Below are positions 1-5,079 of a stretch of DNA of 5,079 bases, one piece after another. This DNA comes from Rhodospirillales bacterium. GTDB lineage: Bacteria > Pseudomonadota > Alphaproteobacteria > SMXQ01. A program made the position numbers and the translations under genes. Positions within the stretch are counted from its first letter, which is position 1. Each line of letters starts with the position of its first letter. The notes beneath the pieces are model-generated. The model worked only from the letters and a program-made list of their open reading frames with translations. It did not search any database and was not told where the DNA came from. The stretch lies in NCBI GenBank assembly GCA_024638585.1, contig JAHEKA010000221.1:1-5079 (forward strand). The letters are read 5' to 3'.

Positions 1-918
1 GAAGGAATCGGTTCCGCCATGGCTCTTGATCACGACTCCGTTCAGGCCCAGCAGCATGGCGCCATTGTAACGACGCGGGTCGACCTTGACACGAACCTTA
101 TTCAGGGCGCCGCGCGACAACAGATAGCCGAGCCGCGCGGACAGCGAACTGCGAAAGGCGCTGCGCATGAATCCCGAATACATCTTGGCGATCCCTTCCG
201 CGGTCTTGAGCGCGACATTGCCGGTGAAGCCGTCGGTCACGACGACATCGGCCCCCCCGGCCCAGACCGCATCGCCTTCGATGAAGCCCTGGAATTCGAT
301 CGGCAAATCGATATCGCGCAAGGTCGCCGCCGCCTGACGGATCGCCTCGTGGCCCTTGAGGTCTTCCTCGCCGACGTTCAGCAGGCCGATGCTGGGCTTG
401 GGAAGGCCGAGCGCCGTGCGGGCAAAGACCTCGCCCATGATCGCGAATTCCACCAGGTTTCGGTCATCGCACTGGATGTTGGCCCCAAGGTCCAGCATGA
501 CGCATTCCGATGTGGCGGTTGGCAGCACGGTGGCGATGGCGGGCCGGGTAATTCCCGGCAGGGTCCGCAAGGCCAACTTGGCCATTGCCATCAACGCGCC
601 GGTATTGCCCGCTGATACCACGCCTTCGGCCTCGCCCTTCTTGACGGCATCGATGGCGAGCCCCATGGAGGATCCCCGCCCCTTGCGCAGCGCGACGGAC
701 GGCTTGTCCTCACCGCTGACCACGACATCGGTGTGGTGGATCAAGGACACGGCCTTGAGCTTGGGATAATTGTCCAGCCGGGGCCGGATCCGCGCCTCGT
801 CGCCATAGAACAGGAAAGCTGCATCGGGGCAGCGCGTCCGTGCCAGATCGGCGCCCCTGACAATTATATCAGGCGCGCCATCGCCTCCCATGGCATCCAG
901 GGCAATGGTTAAACCCAT
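1..918 (-). CDS. plsX: Phosphate acyltransferase PlsX (3' end beyond window)
   Basis: PlsX converts acyl-ACP and inorganic phosphate to acyl-phosphate, the donor PlsY uses to acylate glycerol-3-phosphate, so it links fatty-acid synthesis to phospholipid synthesis; it is a peripheral membrane enzyme. I translated the minus strand by hand: 306 codons are open, without frameshift, up to the window edge. Family landmarks are the N-terminal LDAMGGDGAP (residues 7-16), SGEDKPSVALRKGRGSSM (68-85), SAGNTGALMA (102-111), MLDLGAN (141-147), GLLNVGEE (178-185), VVVTDGFTGNVALKT (225-239) and SHGGTDSF at the edge. PlsX proteins are usually about 340-360 residues, so roughly 40-50 are missing. The ATG at 918 puts the LDAMGGDG motif at the normal place and has GGTGA five bases upstream; an in-frame GTG at 927 would add three residues. 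It lies 39 nt after rpmF in the classic rpmF-plsX pair; fabH is the usual next gene but is not in view. Confidence 0.97.
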   Translation of the reverse strand, partial: MGLTIALDAMGGDGAPDIIVRGADLARTRCPDAAFLFYGDEARIRPRLDNYPKLKAVSLIHHTDVVVSGEDKPSVALRKGRGSSMGLAIDAVKKGEAEGVVSAGNTGALMAMAKLALRTLPGITRPAIATVLPTATSECVMLDLGANIQCDDRNLVEFAIMGEVFARTALGLPKPSIGLLNVGEEDLKGHEAIRQAAATLRDIDLPIEFQGFIEGDAVWAGGADVVVTDGFTGNVALKTAEGIAKMYSGFMRSAFRSSLSARLGYLLSRGALNKVRVKVDPRRYNGAMLLGLNGVVIKSHGGTDSF

Positions 919-957
919 GATGTTCACCCAGTATCGGGTTGCCGGTGGGCGCCTATA

Positions 958-1143
958 TTAGATGGCGCCCTCGGTCTCGGTCACTTCACGGCCGTCATAA
1001 TAGCCGCAGGATCCGCATACGTGGTGGGGACGCTTCAATTCGCCGCAATTGGGGCATTCCCCGTAGGCCCCGGCCTTGAGCGCATGGTGGGAACGGCGCT
1101 TGTCACGCCTTGATTTGGAAACTTTTGACTTAGGAACAGCCAT
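958..1143 (-). CDS. rpmF: 50S ribosomal protein L32 (bL32)
   Basis: bL32 is a small structural protein of the large ribosomal subunit. The 61-residue product has the expected layout: MAVPKSKVSKSRRDKRRSHH at the N-terminus, very rich in Lys, Arg and Ser for rRNA contact, followed by a zinc-ribbon with two cysteine pairs, C30-PN-C33 and C43-GS-C46, and a short acidic tail. All four zinc ligands are present, so this is the zinc-binding (C+) form rather than the cysteine-free paralogue induced in zinc starvation in some bacteria. The start is fixed by the nearly invariant MAVPK. No good Shine-Dalgarno is visible; only a purine run (GAAAGA) lies about nine bases upstream. A six-codon ORF ends directly before the ATG. 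It is followed by plsX, as in many proteobacteria. Confidence 0.98.
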   Translation of the reverse strand: MAVPKSKVSKSRRDKRRSHHALKAGAYGECPNCGELKRPHHVCGSCGYYDGREVTETEGAI

Positions 1144-1164
1144 CTATCCGGTTCTTTCGGTCAT
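1144..1164 (-). other. Possible six-codon upstream ORF abutting rpmF
   Basis: Reading the minus strand, an ATG at 1164-1162 opens a frame coding MTERTG and ending in TAG at 1146-1144, so the TAG is immediately followed by the rpmF ATG. This geometry would allow ribosomes ending here to restart on rpmF, which otherwise lacks a clear Shine-Dalgarno. The mini-ORF itself has no obvious ribosome binding site, so chance is quite possible. Confidence 0.2.
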
Positions 1165-1173
1165 GGGCCATGT

Positions 1174-1189
1174 CGGCGCCGGAGCGCCG
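1174..1189 (-). other. UNCG-type hairpin in rpmF leader
   Basis: A perfect six-base-pair, all-GC inverted repeat (CGGCGC / GCGCCG) encloses four bases. As minus-strand RNA the loop reads UCCG closed by C-G, a member of the very stable cUNCGg tetraloop class. It lies about 30 nt upstream of the rpmF start and downstream of the candidate rpmF promoter, so it would fold in the 5' leader. There is no T-run, so it is not a terminator. It could be a leader-control, RNA-stability or processing element; the function is inferred. Confidence 0.4.
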
Positions 1190-1209
1190 CCCAACTGCAA
1201 TGGAGCCGT

Positions 1210-1238
1210 TTATTACCCAAAATCAACCGCTTCGGCAA
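1210..1238 (-). promoter_or_regulatory. Candidate internal promoter for rpmF-plsX
   Basis: On the minus strand TTGCCG (1238-1233) is followed after exactly 17 bases by TAATAA (1215-1210). The -35 matches TTGACA at four of six positions; the -10 matches TATAAT at only three. A start near 1203 would give a leader of about 60 nt containing the UNCG hairpin. The position, in the gap between DUF177 and rpmF, fits the need for extra ribosomal-protein transcription, but the motif match is modest. Confidence 0.3.
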
Positions 1239-1242
1239 GCGG
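1223..1242 (-). terminator. Weak hairpin after DUF177 (possible attenuator)
   Basis: On the minus strand CCGCTT-GCCG-AAGCGG forms a perfect six-base-pair stem with a four-base loop, starting ten bases after the DUF177 stop codon, and is followed by TTGATTTTGGG. The T-run is interrupted by G and A and the stem is short, so at most partial termination is expected. It overlaps the -35 of the candidate rpmF promoter and is part of the 24-nt repeat noted separately. Confidence 0.3.
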
Positions 1243-1250
1243 CTTCGGGG
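1227..1250. repeat. 24-nt near-direct repeat, copy 1
   Basis: Matches 1416-1439 at 21 of 24 positions by eye, at an offset of 189 nt (63 codons). This copy lies just downstream of the DUF177 stop codon and includes the weak hairpin there. The second copy lies inside DUF177, in the same reading frame. Confidence 0.55.
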
Positions 1251-1251
1251 G

Positions 1252-1830
1252 TTATTTTCGCTTTAACCTTTCCAGTTCCGCAAAGGGCGAGGCCGGCGCC
1301 TCTTCCTCCTCCTGGGTGGGAAGGGCCGCGAGGGCCTCATCGGCATCCGCCGCCCTGGGATAGGGGTCGAGCGCCAGCCCGAGGCATTCCGCGGCCGCCT
1401 CTCCCACATCGATCCCCGCCTCGGCAAGCGGTTCCGGGGCATCGTCGTCCTCCGGCGCGGCGGCAATGTCTGCCGTGGGCCGGTTCGCGTCGCGGCCGCC
1501 AGCGCCGGCATCCCGCGCATAAAGCAGGCTGAAATCGTCCTCCACATGGGCCGCGACGGGCTCCAGGGTCACGACGCAAGCCTGAACCACGTCGGCGACG
1601 ATATGTCCCTCGAGCCGCGCACTCCGCCCGCCCTCGAAGACCTCGATCCGCCCCTTGGCCGAGAAGGCTGCCAACGACAGCAGGTCGAAGCGGCGCGCCA
1701 GGGCCGCGCGCTCTTCGGGCTCCGCTTCGATCTCGAACAGGGTGGCATCGGCACCGAACCCCATGTCGGGCTCGAGCGCGAAGACACGGGAAAACTCCGC
1801 TGCGTCCCTGTCCCGACCCGCCCGCGTCAT
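1252..1830 (-). CDS. yceD: DUF177 / YceD family protein, 23S rRNA accumulation
   Basis: YceD-family proteins (DUF177) are needed for normal 23S rRNA accumulation in bacteria and plastids and are typically encoded next to rpmF, as here; the mechanism is poorly known. The 192-residue product shows the family core: an N-terminal beta-rich part ending in the motif QACVVTLEPV (residues 83-92) with a single cysteine, C85; an acidic, low-complexity Ala/Asp/Glu linker (about 107-131); EPLAEAGIDVGE (133-144); the conserved LALDPYPR (152-159); a second acidic stretch with EEEE; and a basic C-terminal tail LKRK. Length is normal. The ATG at 1830 overlaps the TGA of the upstream chaperone gene as ATGA, and no clear Shine-Dalgarno is seen, so translation is probably coupled. 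Assignment is by motif and context; yceD is used as the family name, not as proof of orthologue function. Confidence 0.88.
   Translation of the reverse strand: MTRAGRDRDAAEFSRVFALEPDMGFGADATLFEIEAEPEERAALARRFDLLSLAAFSAKGRIEVFEGGRSARLEGHIVADVVQACVVTLEPVAAHVEDDFSLLYARDAGAGGRDANRPTADIAAAPEDDDAPEPLAEAGIDVGEAAAECLGLALDPYPRAADADEALAALPTQEEEEAPASPFAELERLKRK
1416..1439. repeat. 24-nt near-direct repeat, copy 2 (inside DUF177)
   Basis: This copy encodes, on the minus strand, part of the family motif EPLAEAGID in DUF177. It differs from the copy at 1227-1250 at three positions (first-copy bases 1231, 1243 and 1245). The offset is a multiple of three, so both copies are in the same frame. Confidence 0.55.
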
Positions 1831-2381
1831 GGCGATACCGGGTCCGCCGCCGCGAAGTCGAGACGGCCCTCGGCGATTTCATCGATGGACCGCGCGGCAA
1901 GCCGGCGGACCGAACCCCGGACATAGTCGGCCAGCGCCTCAAGCGCAACCGGGTCGCCGGCGCCCGCGAAGACGTTGCGGTTAAGCGCCTCCGCCAACCG
2001 GCCACCGGTATCGCCGAGCCCGTCTTCATAAGCCGCGATGCGCCCGAGGAATCCCTTGGCCAATGCCTTGACCCGCTTGGCAACGCCAAGGTCGCCGGTT
2101 CCCATCTCCCGCAAATTCCGATCCATGTCGGCAAACATGAGGTCGAAGATGGCCTGACCTAGCGCTTCCGCCCTCGGCCCGTCCGCGCCTTTCACCGCCT
2201 TGATCCGGTGCAACACCAGGAACCCATGCAGGGCGATCATCTCGAAGCGGCCCTCGACCGTATCCGGCACCCCGAGGTCCCGGTAGAACCACGGCGCCCG
2301 CGCTTGGCGGACCAGGGCCCCATACACAGCGTCGGCAGCGGCCTCGGGGGCACGTTTACGAAACAGAGACGACAGGATCAT
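1827..2381 (-). CDS. Ubiquinol-cytochrome c chaperone (Cbp3/UQCC1 family)
   Basis: This family assists assembly of the cytochrome bc1 complex (complex III); mitochondrial Cbp3/UQCC1 binds newly made cytochrome b, and alphaproteobacterial members are presumed to act similarly at the inner membrane. The 184-residue product has the family signature: YGALVRQAR (20-28), the WFYRDLGVPDTVEGRFEMI stretch (31-49), LHGFLVLHR (51-59), FDLMFADMDRNLREMGTGDL (79-98) and AKRVKALAKGFLGRIAAYE (101-119). No signal peptide or membrane helix is visible, which fits a soluble or peripheral protein. The ATG at 2381 gives the usual short lead before the first conserved helix; no good Shine-Dalgarno precedes it. The frame stays open to 2543, but that extension lacks family character and runs across the divergent promoter region. 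It is the first gene of the leftward operon and overlaps DUF177 by 4 nt. Its presence implies the host has a bc1 complex. Confidence 0.92.
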   Translation of the reverse strand: MILSSLFRKRAPEAAADAVYGALVRQARAPWFYRDLGVPDTVEGRFEMIALHGFLVLHRIKAVKGADGPRAEALGQAIFDLMFADMDRNLREMGTGDLGVAKRVKALAKGFLGRIAAYEDGLGDTGGRLAEALNRNVFAGAGDPVALEALADYVRGSVRRLAARSIDEIAEGRLDFAAADPVSP

Positions 2382-2399
2382 GAGGGGCGTGCCACATGG

Positions 2400-2429
2400 T
2401 TGACAGGGTCGATTCCCTGGTGCAATTCT
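2400..2429 (+). promoter_or_regulatory. Candidate bamE promoter
   Basis: A perfect TTGACA (2400-2405) is followed after 18 bases by AATTCT (2424-2429), which keeps the important A at position 2 and T at position 6 and has a TG one base upstream of the hexamer (2421-2422), an extended -10 feature. A start near 2436 would give a leader of roughly 85 nt before the bamE ATG. The spacer contains a CAGGG / CCCTG inverted repeat. The -10 match is weak (three of six). Confidence 0.45.
2404..2419. promoter_or_regulatory. Inverted repeat in bamE promoter spacer, possible operator
   Basis: CAGGG (2404-2408) and CCCTG (2415-2419) are perfect five-base arms around a six-base centre containing TCGA. The dyad sits between the bamE -35 and -10 candidates and downstream of the opposing -10, where a bound regulator would touch both promoters. 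The short arms make chance occurrence likely. Confidence 0.2.
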
Positions 2430-2450
2430 AGGCAAAAGATGATGGCCCCA
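2425..2450 (-). promoter_or_regulatory. Candidate promoter of chaperone-yceD-rpmF-plsX operon
   Basis: On the minus strand TAGAAT (2430-2425) matches the -10 consensus at five of six positions. A poor -35 (CTTGGG, 2452-2447) lies 16 bases upstream. Transcription would start near 2418 and give a leader of about 37 nt to the chaperone ATG at 2381. It occupies the same bases as the bamE -10 candidate on the other strand, so the two divergent promoters would overlap. Confidence 0.35.
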
Positions 2451-2513
2451 AGGCGCCGCGTCAAGCCTGACAGCGCCGATTTGGCCCCGGGCGGCGAACC
2501 ACCGCCACAGGAA

Positions 2514-2518
2514 AAGGA
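2514..2518 (+). promoter_or_regulatory. bamE ribosome binding site
   Basis: AAGGA lies four bases before the ATG at 2523. The distance is a little short but usable, and it supports this start over the in-frame open sequence that continues upstream. Confidence 0.55.
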
Positions 2519-2522
2519 CCCG

Positions 2523-3017
2523 ATGAAGCAGTTCAACCAACACCGCGCCTGCCGCGGACGTTCCGGCGCCGTCACCACCCTACGCACCGCGCTGGCGGCC
2601 GCGCTGATCGCCCTCGCCGCCTGCGCCCCCGACGTCAATGTGCGGGGCAATGCCGTGAAGAGCGAAAATCTCGCAAAGATCAAACCCGGCACTCAGGACC
2701 GGGGCGCGGTCCGCGAACTTCTCGGATCACCCACCAATGTGGCGACCTTTTCCGACGAGACCTGGTACTACATCTCCCAGAAGGATCACCGGATCGCTTT
2801 CTCTAAGATCAGGCCGATTACGCGGGACGTGATCGCCATTTCCTTCGACGATCGGGGCCGGGTGCAGAACGTCAAGAAATACTCTTTGGCCGATGCGCGC
2901 GAGATCGACCCCGTGGACCGGGTGACGCCAACACCCGGGCAGGAGTTCAGTCTCCTCCAGCAACTTATCGGCAACCTCGGCCGGTTCGAGACATCGGGGG
3001 AAACCGACGGCTTCTAG
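2523..3017 (+). CDS. bamE: Outer-membrane assembly lipoprotein BamE (SmpA/OmlA)
   Basis: BamE is an accessory lipoprotein of the beta-barrel assembly (BAM) complex, anchored on the periplasmic face of the outer membrane. The 164-residue product begins with a lipoprotein signal: a long basic n-region (about 22 residues), a hydrophobic stretch TALAAALIALAA, and a lipobox LAAC with acceptor Cys34. Ala at +2 and the absence of Asp there fit export to the outer membrane. The mature part has the BamE fold signature: LAKIKPGTQDRGAVRELLGSP (about 54-74), WYYISQK, and DVIAISFDDRGRVQNVKKYSL. It ends with the alphaproteobacterial extension RVTPTPGQEFSLLQQLIGNLGRF. The start is the ATG with an AAGGA site; the frame is open further upstream, but that part is not lipoprotein-like. 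It is divergent from the chaperone operon and convergent with hppA, so it is probably monocistronic. Confidence 0.93.
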   Translation: MKQFNQHRACRGRSGAVTTLRTALAAALIALAACAPDVNVRGNAVKSENLAKIKPGTQDRGAVRELLGSPTNVATFSDETWYYISQKDHRIAFSKIRPITRDVIAISFDDRGRVQNVKKYSLADAREIDPVDRVTPTPGQEFSLLQQLIGNLGRFETSGETDGF

Positions 3018-3047
3018 CCCGGCCATTCCCCGCCCGTGCCACAAAGA

Positions 3048-3074
3048 AAAAGCCCCGGCCTCGCCGGGGCTTTT
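3048..3074. terminator. Bidirectional intrinsic terminator between bamE and hppA
   Basis: A perfect 12-base-pair stem (AAAAGCCCCGGC with GCCGGGGCTTTT) encloses a three-base loop CTC. On the plus strand four Ts then CC follow, closing bamE 30 nt after its stop. On the minus strand the run is TTTTTCTTTG, a better U-tract, closing hppA 35 nt after its stop. One hairpin therefore serves two convergent genes. Confidence 0.93.
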
Positions 3075-3108
3075 CCTCATCCTGCGTCGGCCCGTGGCCG
3101 GCTGACCT

Positions 3109-5079
3109 TCAGGCGACAAGTGCCAGAAGCAGCAAGGCCACGATGTTTATGATCTTGATCATCGGGTTGATGGCAGGGCCGGCGGTATCCTTGTAGGGAT
3201 CACCCACGGTATCGCCGGTCACCGCGGCCATATGGGCGTCCGACCCCTTGCCGCCGTGCTGGCCGTCCTCGATGAATTTCTTGGCGTTGTCCCAGGCACC
3301 GCCGCCCGACGTCATTGAGATCGCGACGAACAGGCCGGTGACGATGCAACCCAGCAGCATCGCCCCGAGCGCCGTGAACGCCGCAGCCTGGCCGGCAATG
3401 AGAAGGATCACGTAGTAGAGCGCCACCGGCGCCAACACCGGCAGCAAGGACGGCACGATCATCTCCTTGATCGCCGCCCGGGTCAGCAGGTCGACCGCCT
3501 TGCCGTATTCCGGCTTGCCGGTGCCTTCCATGATCCCGGGGATCTCGCGGAACTGGCGGCGCACTTCCAGCACCACGGAACCGGCCGCCCGGCCGACGGC
3601 CATCATGCCGAGGGAGCCGAACAGGAACGGCAGCATGCCGCCGAAGATCAGGCCGACCACCACGAACGGATCCTGCAGCCGGAACGCGATCTGCAGGTTC
3701 GGGAAGTAATGGCTGAGGTCTTCGGTATAGGCCGCGAACAGAACCAGGGCGGCCAGGCCCGCGGAGCCGATGGCATAGCCCTTGGTCACCGCCTTGGTGG
3801 TGTTGCCGACGGCGTCCAGGGCATCGGTGGTCTTGCGCACGTCTTCGGGCAATTCGGCCATTTCCGCGATGCCGCCCGCGTTGTCGGTCACCGGCCCGTA
3901 AGCGTCGAGCGCCACCACCATGCCTGCCAGCGCCAGCATTGCGGTCACCGCGATGGCGATGCCGAACAGTCCGGCCGAAAGATAGGAGATGATGATGCCG
4001 CCGCAGATCACCAAAGCCGGAAGGGCGCAGGCTTCCATCGATACGGCAAGGCCCTGGATGATGTTGGTGGCATGGCCGGTGGTGGAAGCTTCGGCCACGC
4101 TTTGCACCGGGCGATGCTCGGTCCCGGTATAGTACTCGGTGATCCACACCAGCAGCGCGGTCACGCCGAGACCGGTCAGCGCTGAGATGAACAGGCTGGT
4201 GCCGGTAAAGGTCTTTTGCCCGATGGTAAAGGTGGCGCCGAAGCCAATCACCACATAGATGACGATGGCGATGCCCATCGCCGACAGCAAGGCCGCGGCA
4301 ATAAAGCCCTTATACAGCGCCCCCATGACGTTCTGGGATCCGCCCAGGCGCACGAAGAAAGTGCCGCCGATGGAGCCGACGATGCAGACCGCGCCGATCA
4401 GAAGCGGCAACAACATCATGGTCTCCTGGGCGGCGCCGGTGAAGAAGATCGCCGCCAACAACATGGTGGCGACAATGGTCACGGCATAAGTCTCGAACAG
4501 GTCGGCCGCCATACCGGCGCAATCGCCCACATTGTCGCCCACGTTGTCGGCGATGACGGCGGGGTTGCGCGGATCGTCCTCGGGGATGCCCGCCTCGATC
4601 TTGCCGACCAGGTCGGCCCCGACATCGGCGCCCTTGGTGAAGATGCCGCCGCCGAGACGGGCGAAGATGGAAATCAGCGAGGCGCCGAAGCTGAGTGCGA
4701 CCAGGGCCTCGAGCACGGCTCGCGTCTCGAACCCGTAGCGCAGCAGGACCCAGTAATAAACGCTGACGCCCAGCAGTCCGAGGCCGACGACCAACATGCC
4801 GGTCACGGCACCGGCCTGGAAGGCGATGTTGAGCGCCTCGCTCATGCCCTTGCGTGCCGCCTCGGCGGTGCGGACATTGGAGCGCACGGAAATGTGCATG
4901 CCGATATAACCGGCGGCGCCGGACAACAACGCACCGATGGCATAACCCACCGCCACGTGGAGATCGAGTTGCCACCACAGGAACAGACCGATCACGACGC
5001 CGACCACGGCGATCGCCTGATATTGGCGATTGAGATAGGCGCCCGCACCCTCCTGCACCGCGGCGGCGATCTCTCTCAT
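3109..5079 (-). CDS. hppA: Membrane-bound H+-pyrophosphatase HppA (N-terminus beyond window)
   Basis: HppA couples hydrolysis of pyrophosphate to proton pumping across the membrane (or the reverse), saving energy from biosynthetic PPi. The visible 656 residues carry about 15 hydrophobic helices and all catalytic clusters. These are DVGADLVGKIE (152-162, the D-x7-K-x-E signature), EDDPRNP (167-173), DNVGDNVGD (178-186), DAYGPVTDNAGG (392-403), SGGGAWDNAKKFIEDG (591-606) and GDTVGDPYKDTAGPAINPMIK (622-642). GNTTKAVTKG (425-434) has Lys429 and Thr432, the pair typical of K+-independent H+ pumps. The ATG at the very edge is almost certainly internal: the family has a first helix of about 35-50 residues before the EIAAAVQEGAGAYLNRQYQ stretch that opens this fragment, and full-length enzymes are near 700 residues. 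The gene ends ahead of the shared terminator and is convergent with bamE. Confidence 0.98.
   Translation of the reverse strand: MREIAAAVQEGAGAYLNRQYQAIAVVGVVIGLFLWWQLDLHVAVGYAIGALLSGAAGYIGMHISVRSNVRTAEAARKGMSEALNIAFQAGAVTGMLVVGLGLLGVSVYYWVLLRYGFETRAVLEALVALSFGASLISIFARLGGGIFTKGADVGADLVGKIEAGIPEDDPRNPAVIADNVGDNVGDCAGMAADLFETYAVTIVATMLLAAIFFTGAAQETMMLLPLLIGAVCIVGSIGGTFFVRLGGSQNVMGALYKGFIAAALLSAMGIAIVIYVVIGFGATFTIGQKTFTGTSLFISALTGLGVTALLVWITEYYTGTEHRPVQSVAEASTTGHATNIIQGLAVSMEACALPALVICGGIIISYLSAGLFGIAIAVTAMLALAGMVVALDAYGPVTDNAGGIAEMAELPEDVRKTTDALDAVGNTTKAVTKGYAIGSAGLAALVLFAAYTEDLSHYFPNLQIAFRLQDPFVVVGLIFGGMLPFLFGSLGMMAVGRAAGSVVLEVRRQFREIPGIMEGTGKPEYGKAVDLLTRAAIKEMIVPSLLPVLAPVALYYVILLIAGQAAAFTALGAMLLGCIVTGLFVAISMTSGGGAWDNAKKFIEDGQHGGKGSDAHMAAVTGDTVGDPYKDTAGPAINPMIKIINIVALLLLALVA

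Noticed and set aside
19..615. 198-codon plus-strand open frame
   Set aside because: It lies opposite plsX, which is clearly real; the product has no recognisable motif and reflects GC-rich antisense codon bias.
1162..1172. CATGG-G-CCATG near-palindrome in the rpmF leader
   Set aside because: The arms are separated by one base, so it cannot form an RNA hairpin of note, and as an operator it is too short to support.
1337..2134. 265-codon minus-strand open frame crossing two genes
   Set aside because: It is an Arg/Pro-rich shadow overlapping DUF177 and the chaperone in another frame, with no family features.
2404..2425. tRNA T-arm-like stretch (CAGGG-TCGATT-CCCTG)
   Set aside because: The loop is six rather than seven bases and there is no acceptor, anticodon or D arm around it on either strand.
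2382..2543. 54-residue N-terminal extension of the chaperone
   Set aside because: The frame is open, but the family starts shortly before YGALVRQAR; the extension would overlap the bamE start and promoter region.
3200..4185. Long open frames on both strands within hppA (3200-4147 minus, 3709-4185 plus)
   Set aside because: These are alternate-frame products (His/Arg/Gly rich) of a highly conserved membrane pyrophosphatase; no ribosome sites or motifs support them.
5077..5079. ATG at the right edge as the true hppA start
   Set aside because: It is the internal Met before EIAAAVQEGAGAYLNRQY; the family has a further N-terminal helix, so the gene is cut by the window.
1..5079. Novel accessory or defence system
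   Set aside because: Every gene belongs to a well-known housekeeping family in a familiar alphaproteobacterial order, and no atypical composition, integrase, transposase or repeat array is visible.

Overview
The window reads as chromosomal housekeeping DNA from a GC-rich alphaproteobacterium, probably Rhodospirillales-like. The evidence is gene content and order: a bc1-complex assembly chaperone of the Cbp3/UQCC1 family, then a DUF177/YceD protein, rpmF and plsX on the minus strand, with bamE divergent from them and a K+-independent type H+-pyrophosphatase convergent with bamE. The order assignment rests on remembered family patterns, not on a search.

Left part (1-2381, minus strand, read right to left): chaperone (2381-1827), DUF177/YceD (1830-1252, joined by an ATGA overlap), a 108-nt gap with a candidate internal promoter and leader hairpin, rpmF (1143-958), and plsX (from 918, running off the left edge after 306 codons). 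All four point the same way and probably form one transcription unit, with a possible second start ahead of rpmF. They link ribosome construction (L32 and its YceD neighbour), phospholipid/fatty-acid entry (PlsX) and cytochrome bc1 assembly.

Middle (2382-2522): a 141-nt divergent intergenic region with overlapping candidate promoters for the left operon and for bamE. bamE (2523-3017, plus strand) encodes an outer-membrane lipoprotein of the BAM complex. A strong hairpin at 3048-3074 sits between the convergent 3' ends of bamE and hppA and can end transcription from both sides.

Right part (3109-5079, minus strand): hppA, the membrane-bound proton-pumping pyrophosphatase, nearly complete. Its first few dozen codons lie beyond the right edge.

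No mobile element, CRISPR array, RNA gene or defence-like cassette is visible, and I do not see a new system. The points worth a second look are small: an in-frame echo of a DUF177 motif just past its stop codon, a UNCG-type hairpin and a six-codon ORF abutting rpmF, and the overlapping divergent promoters.
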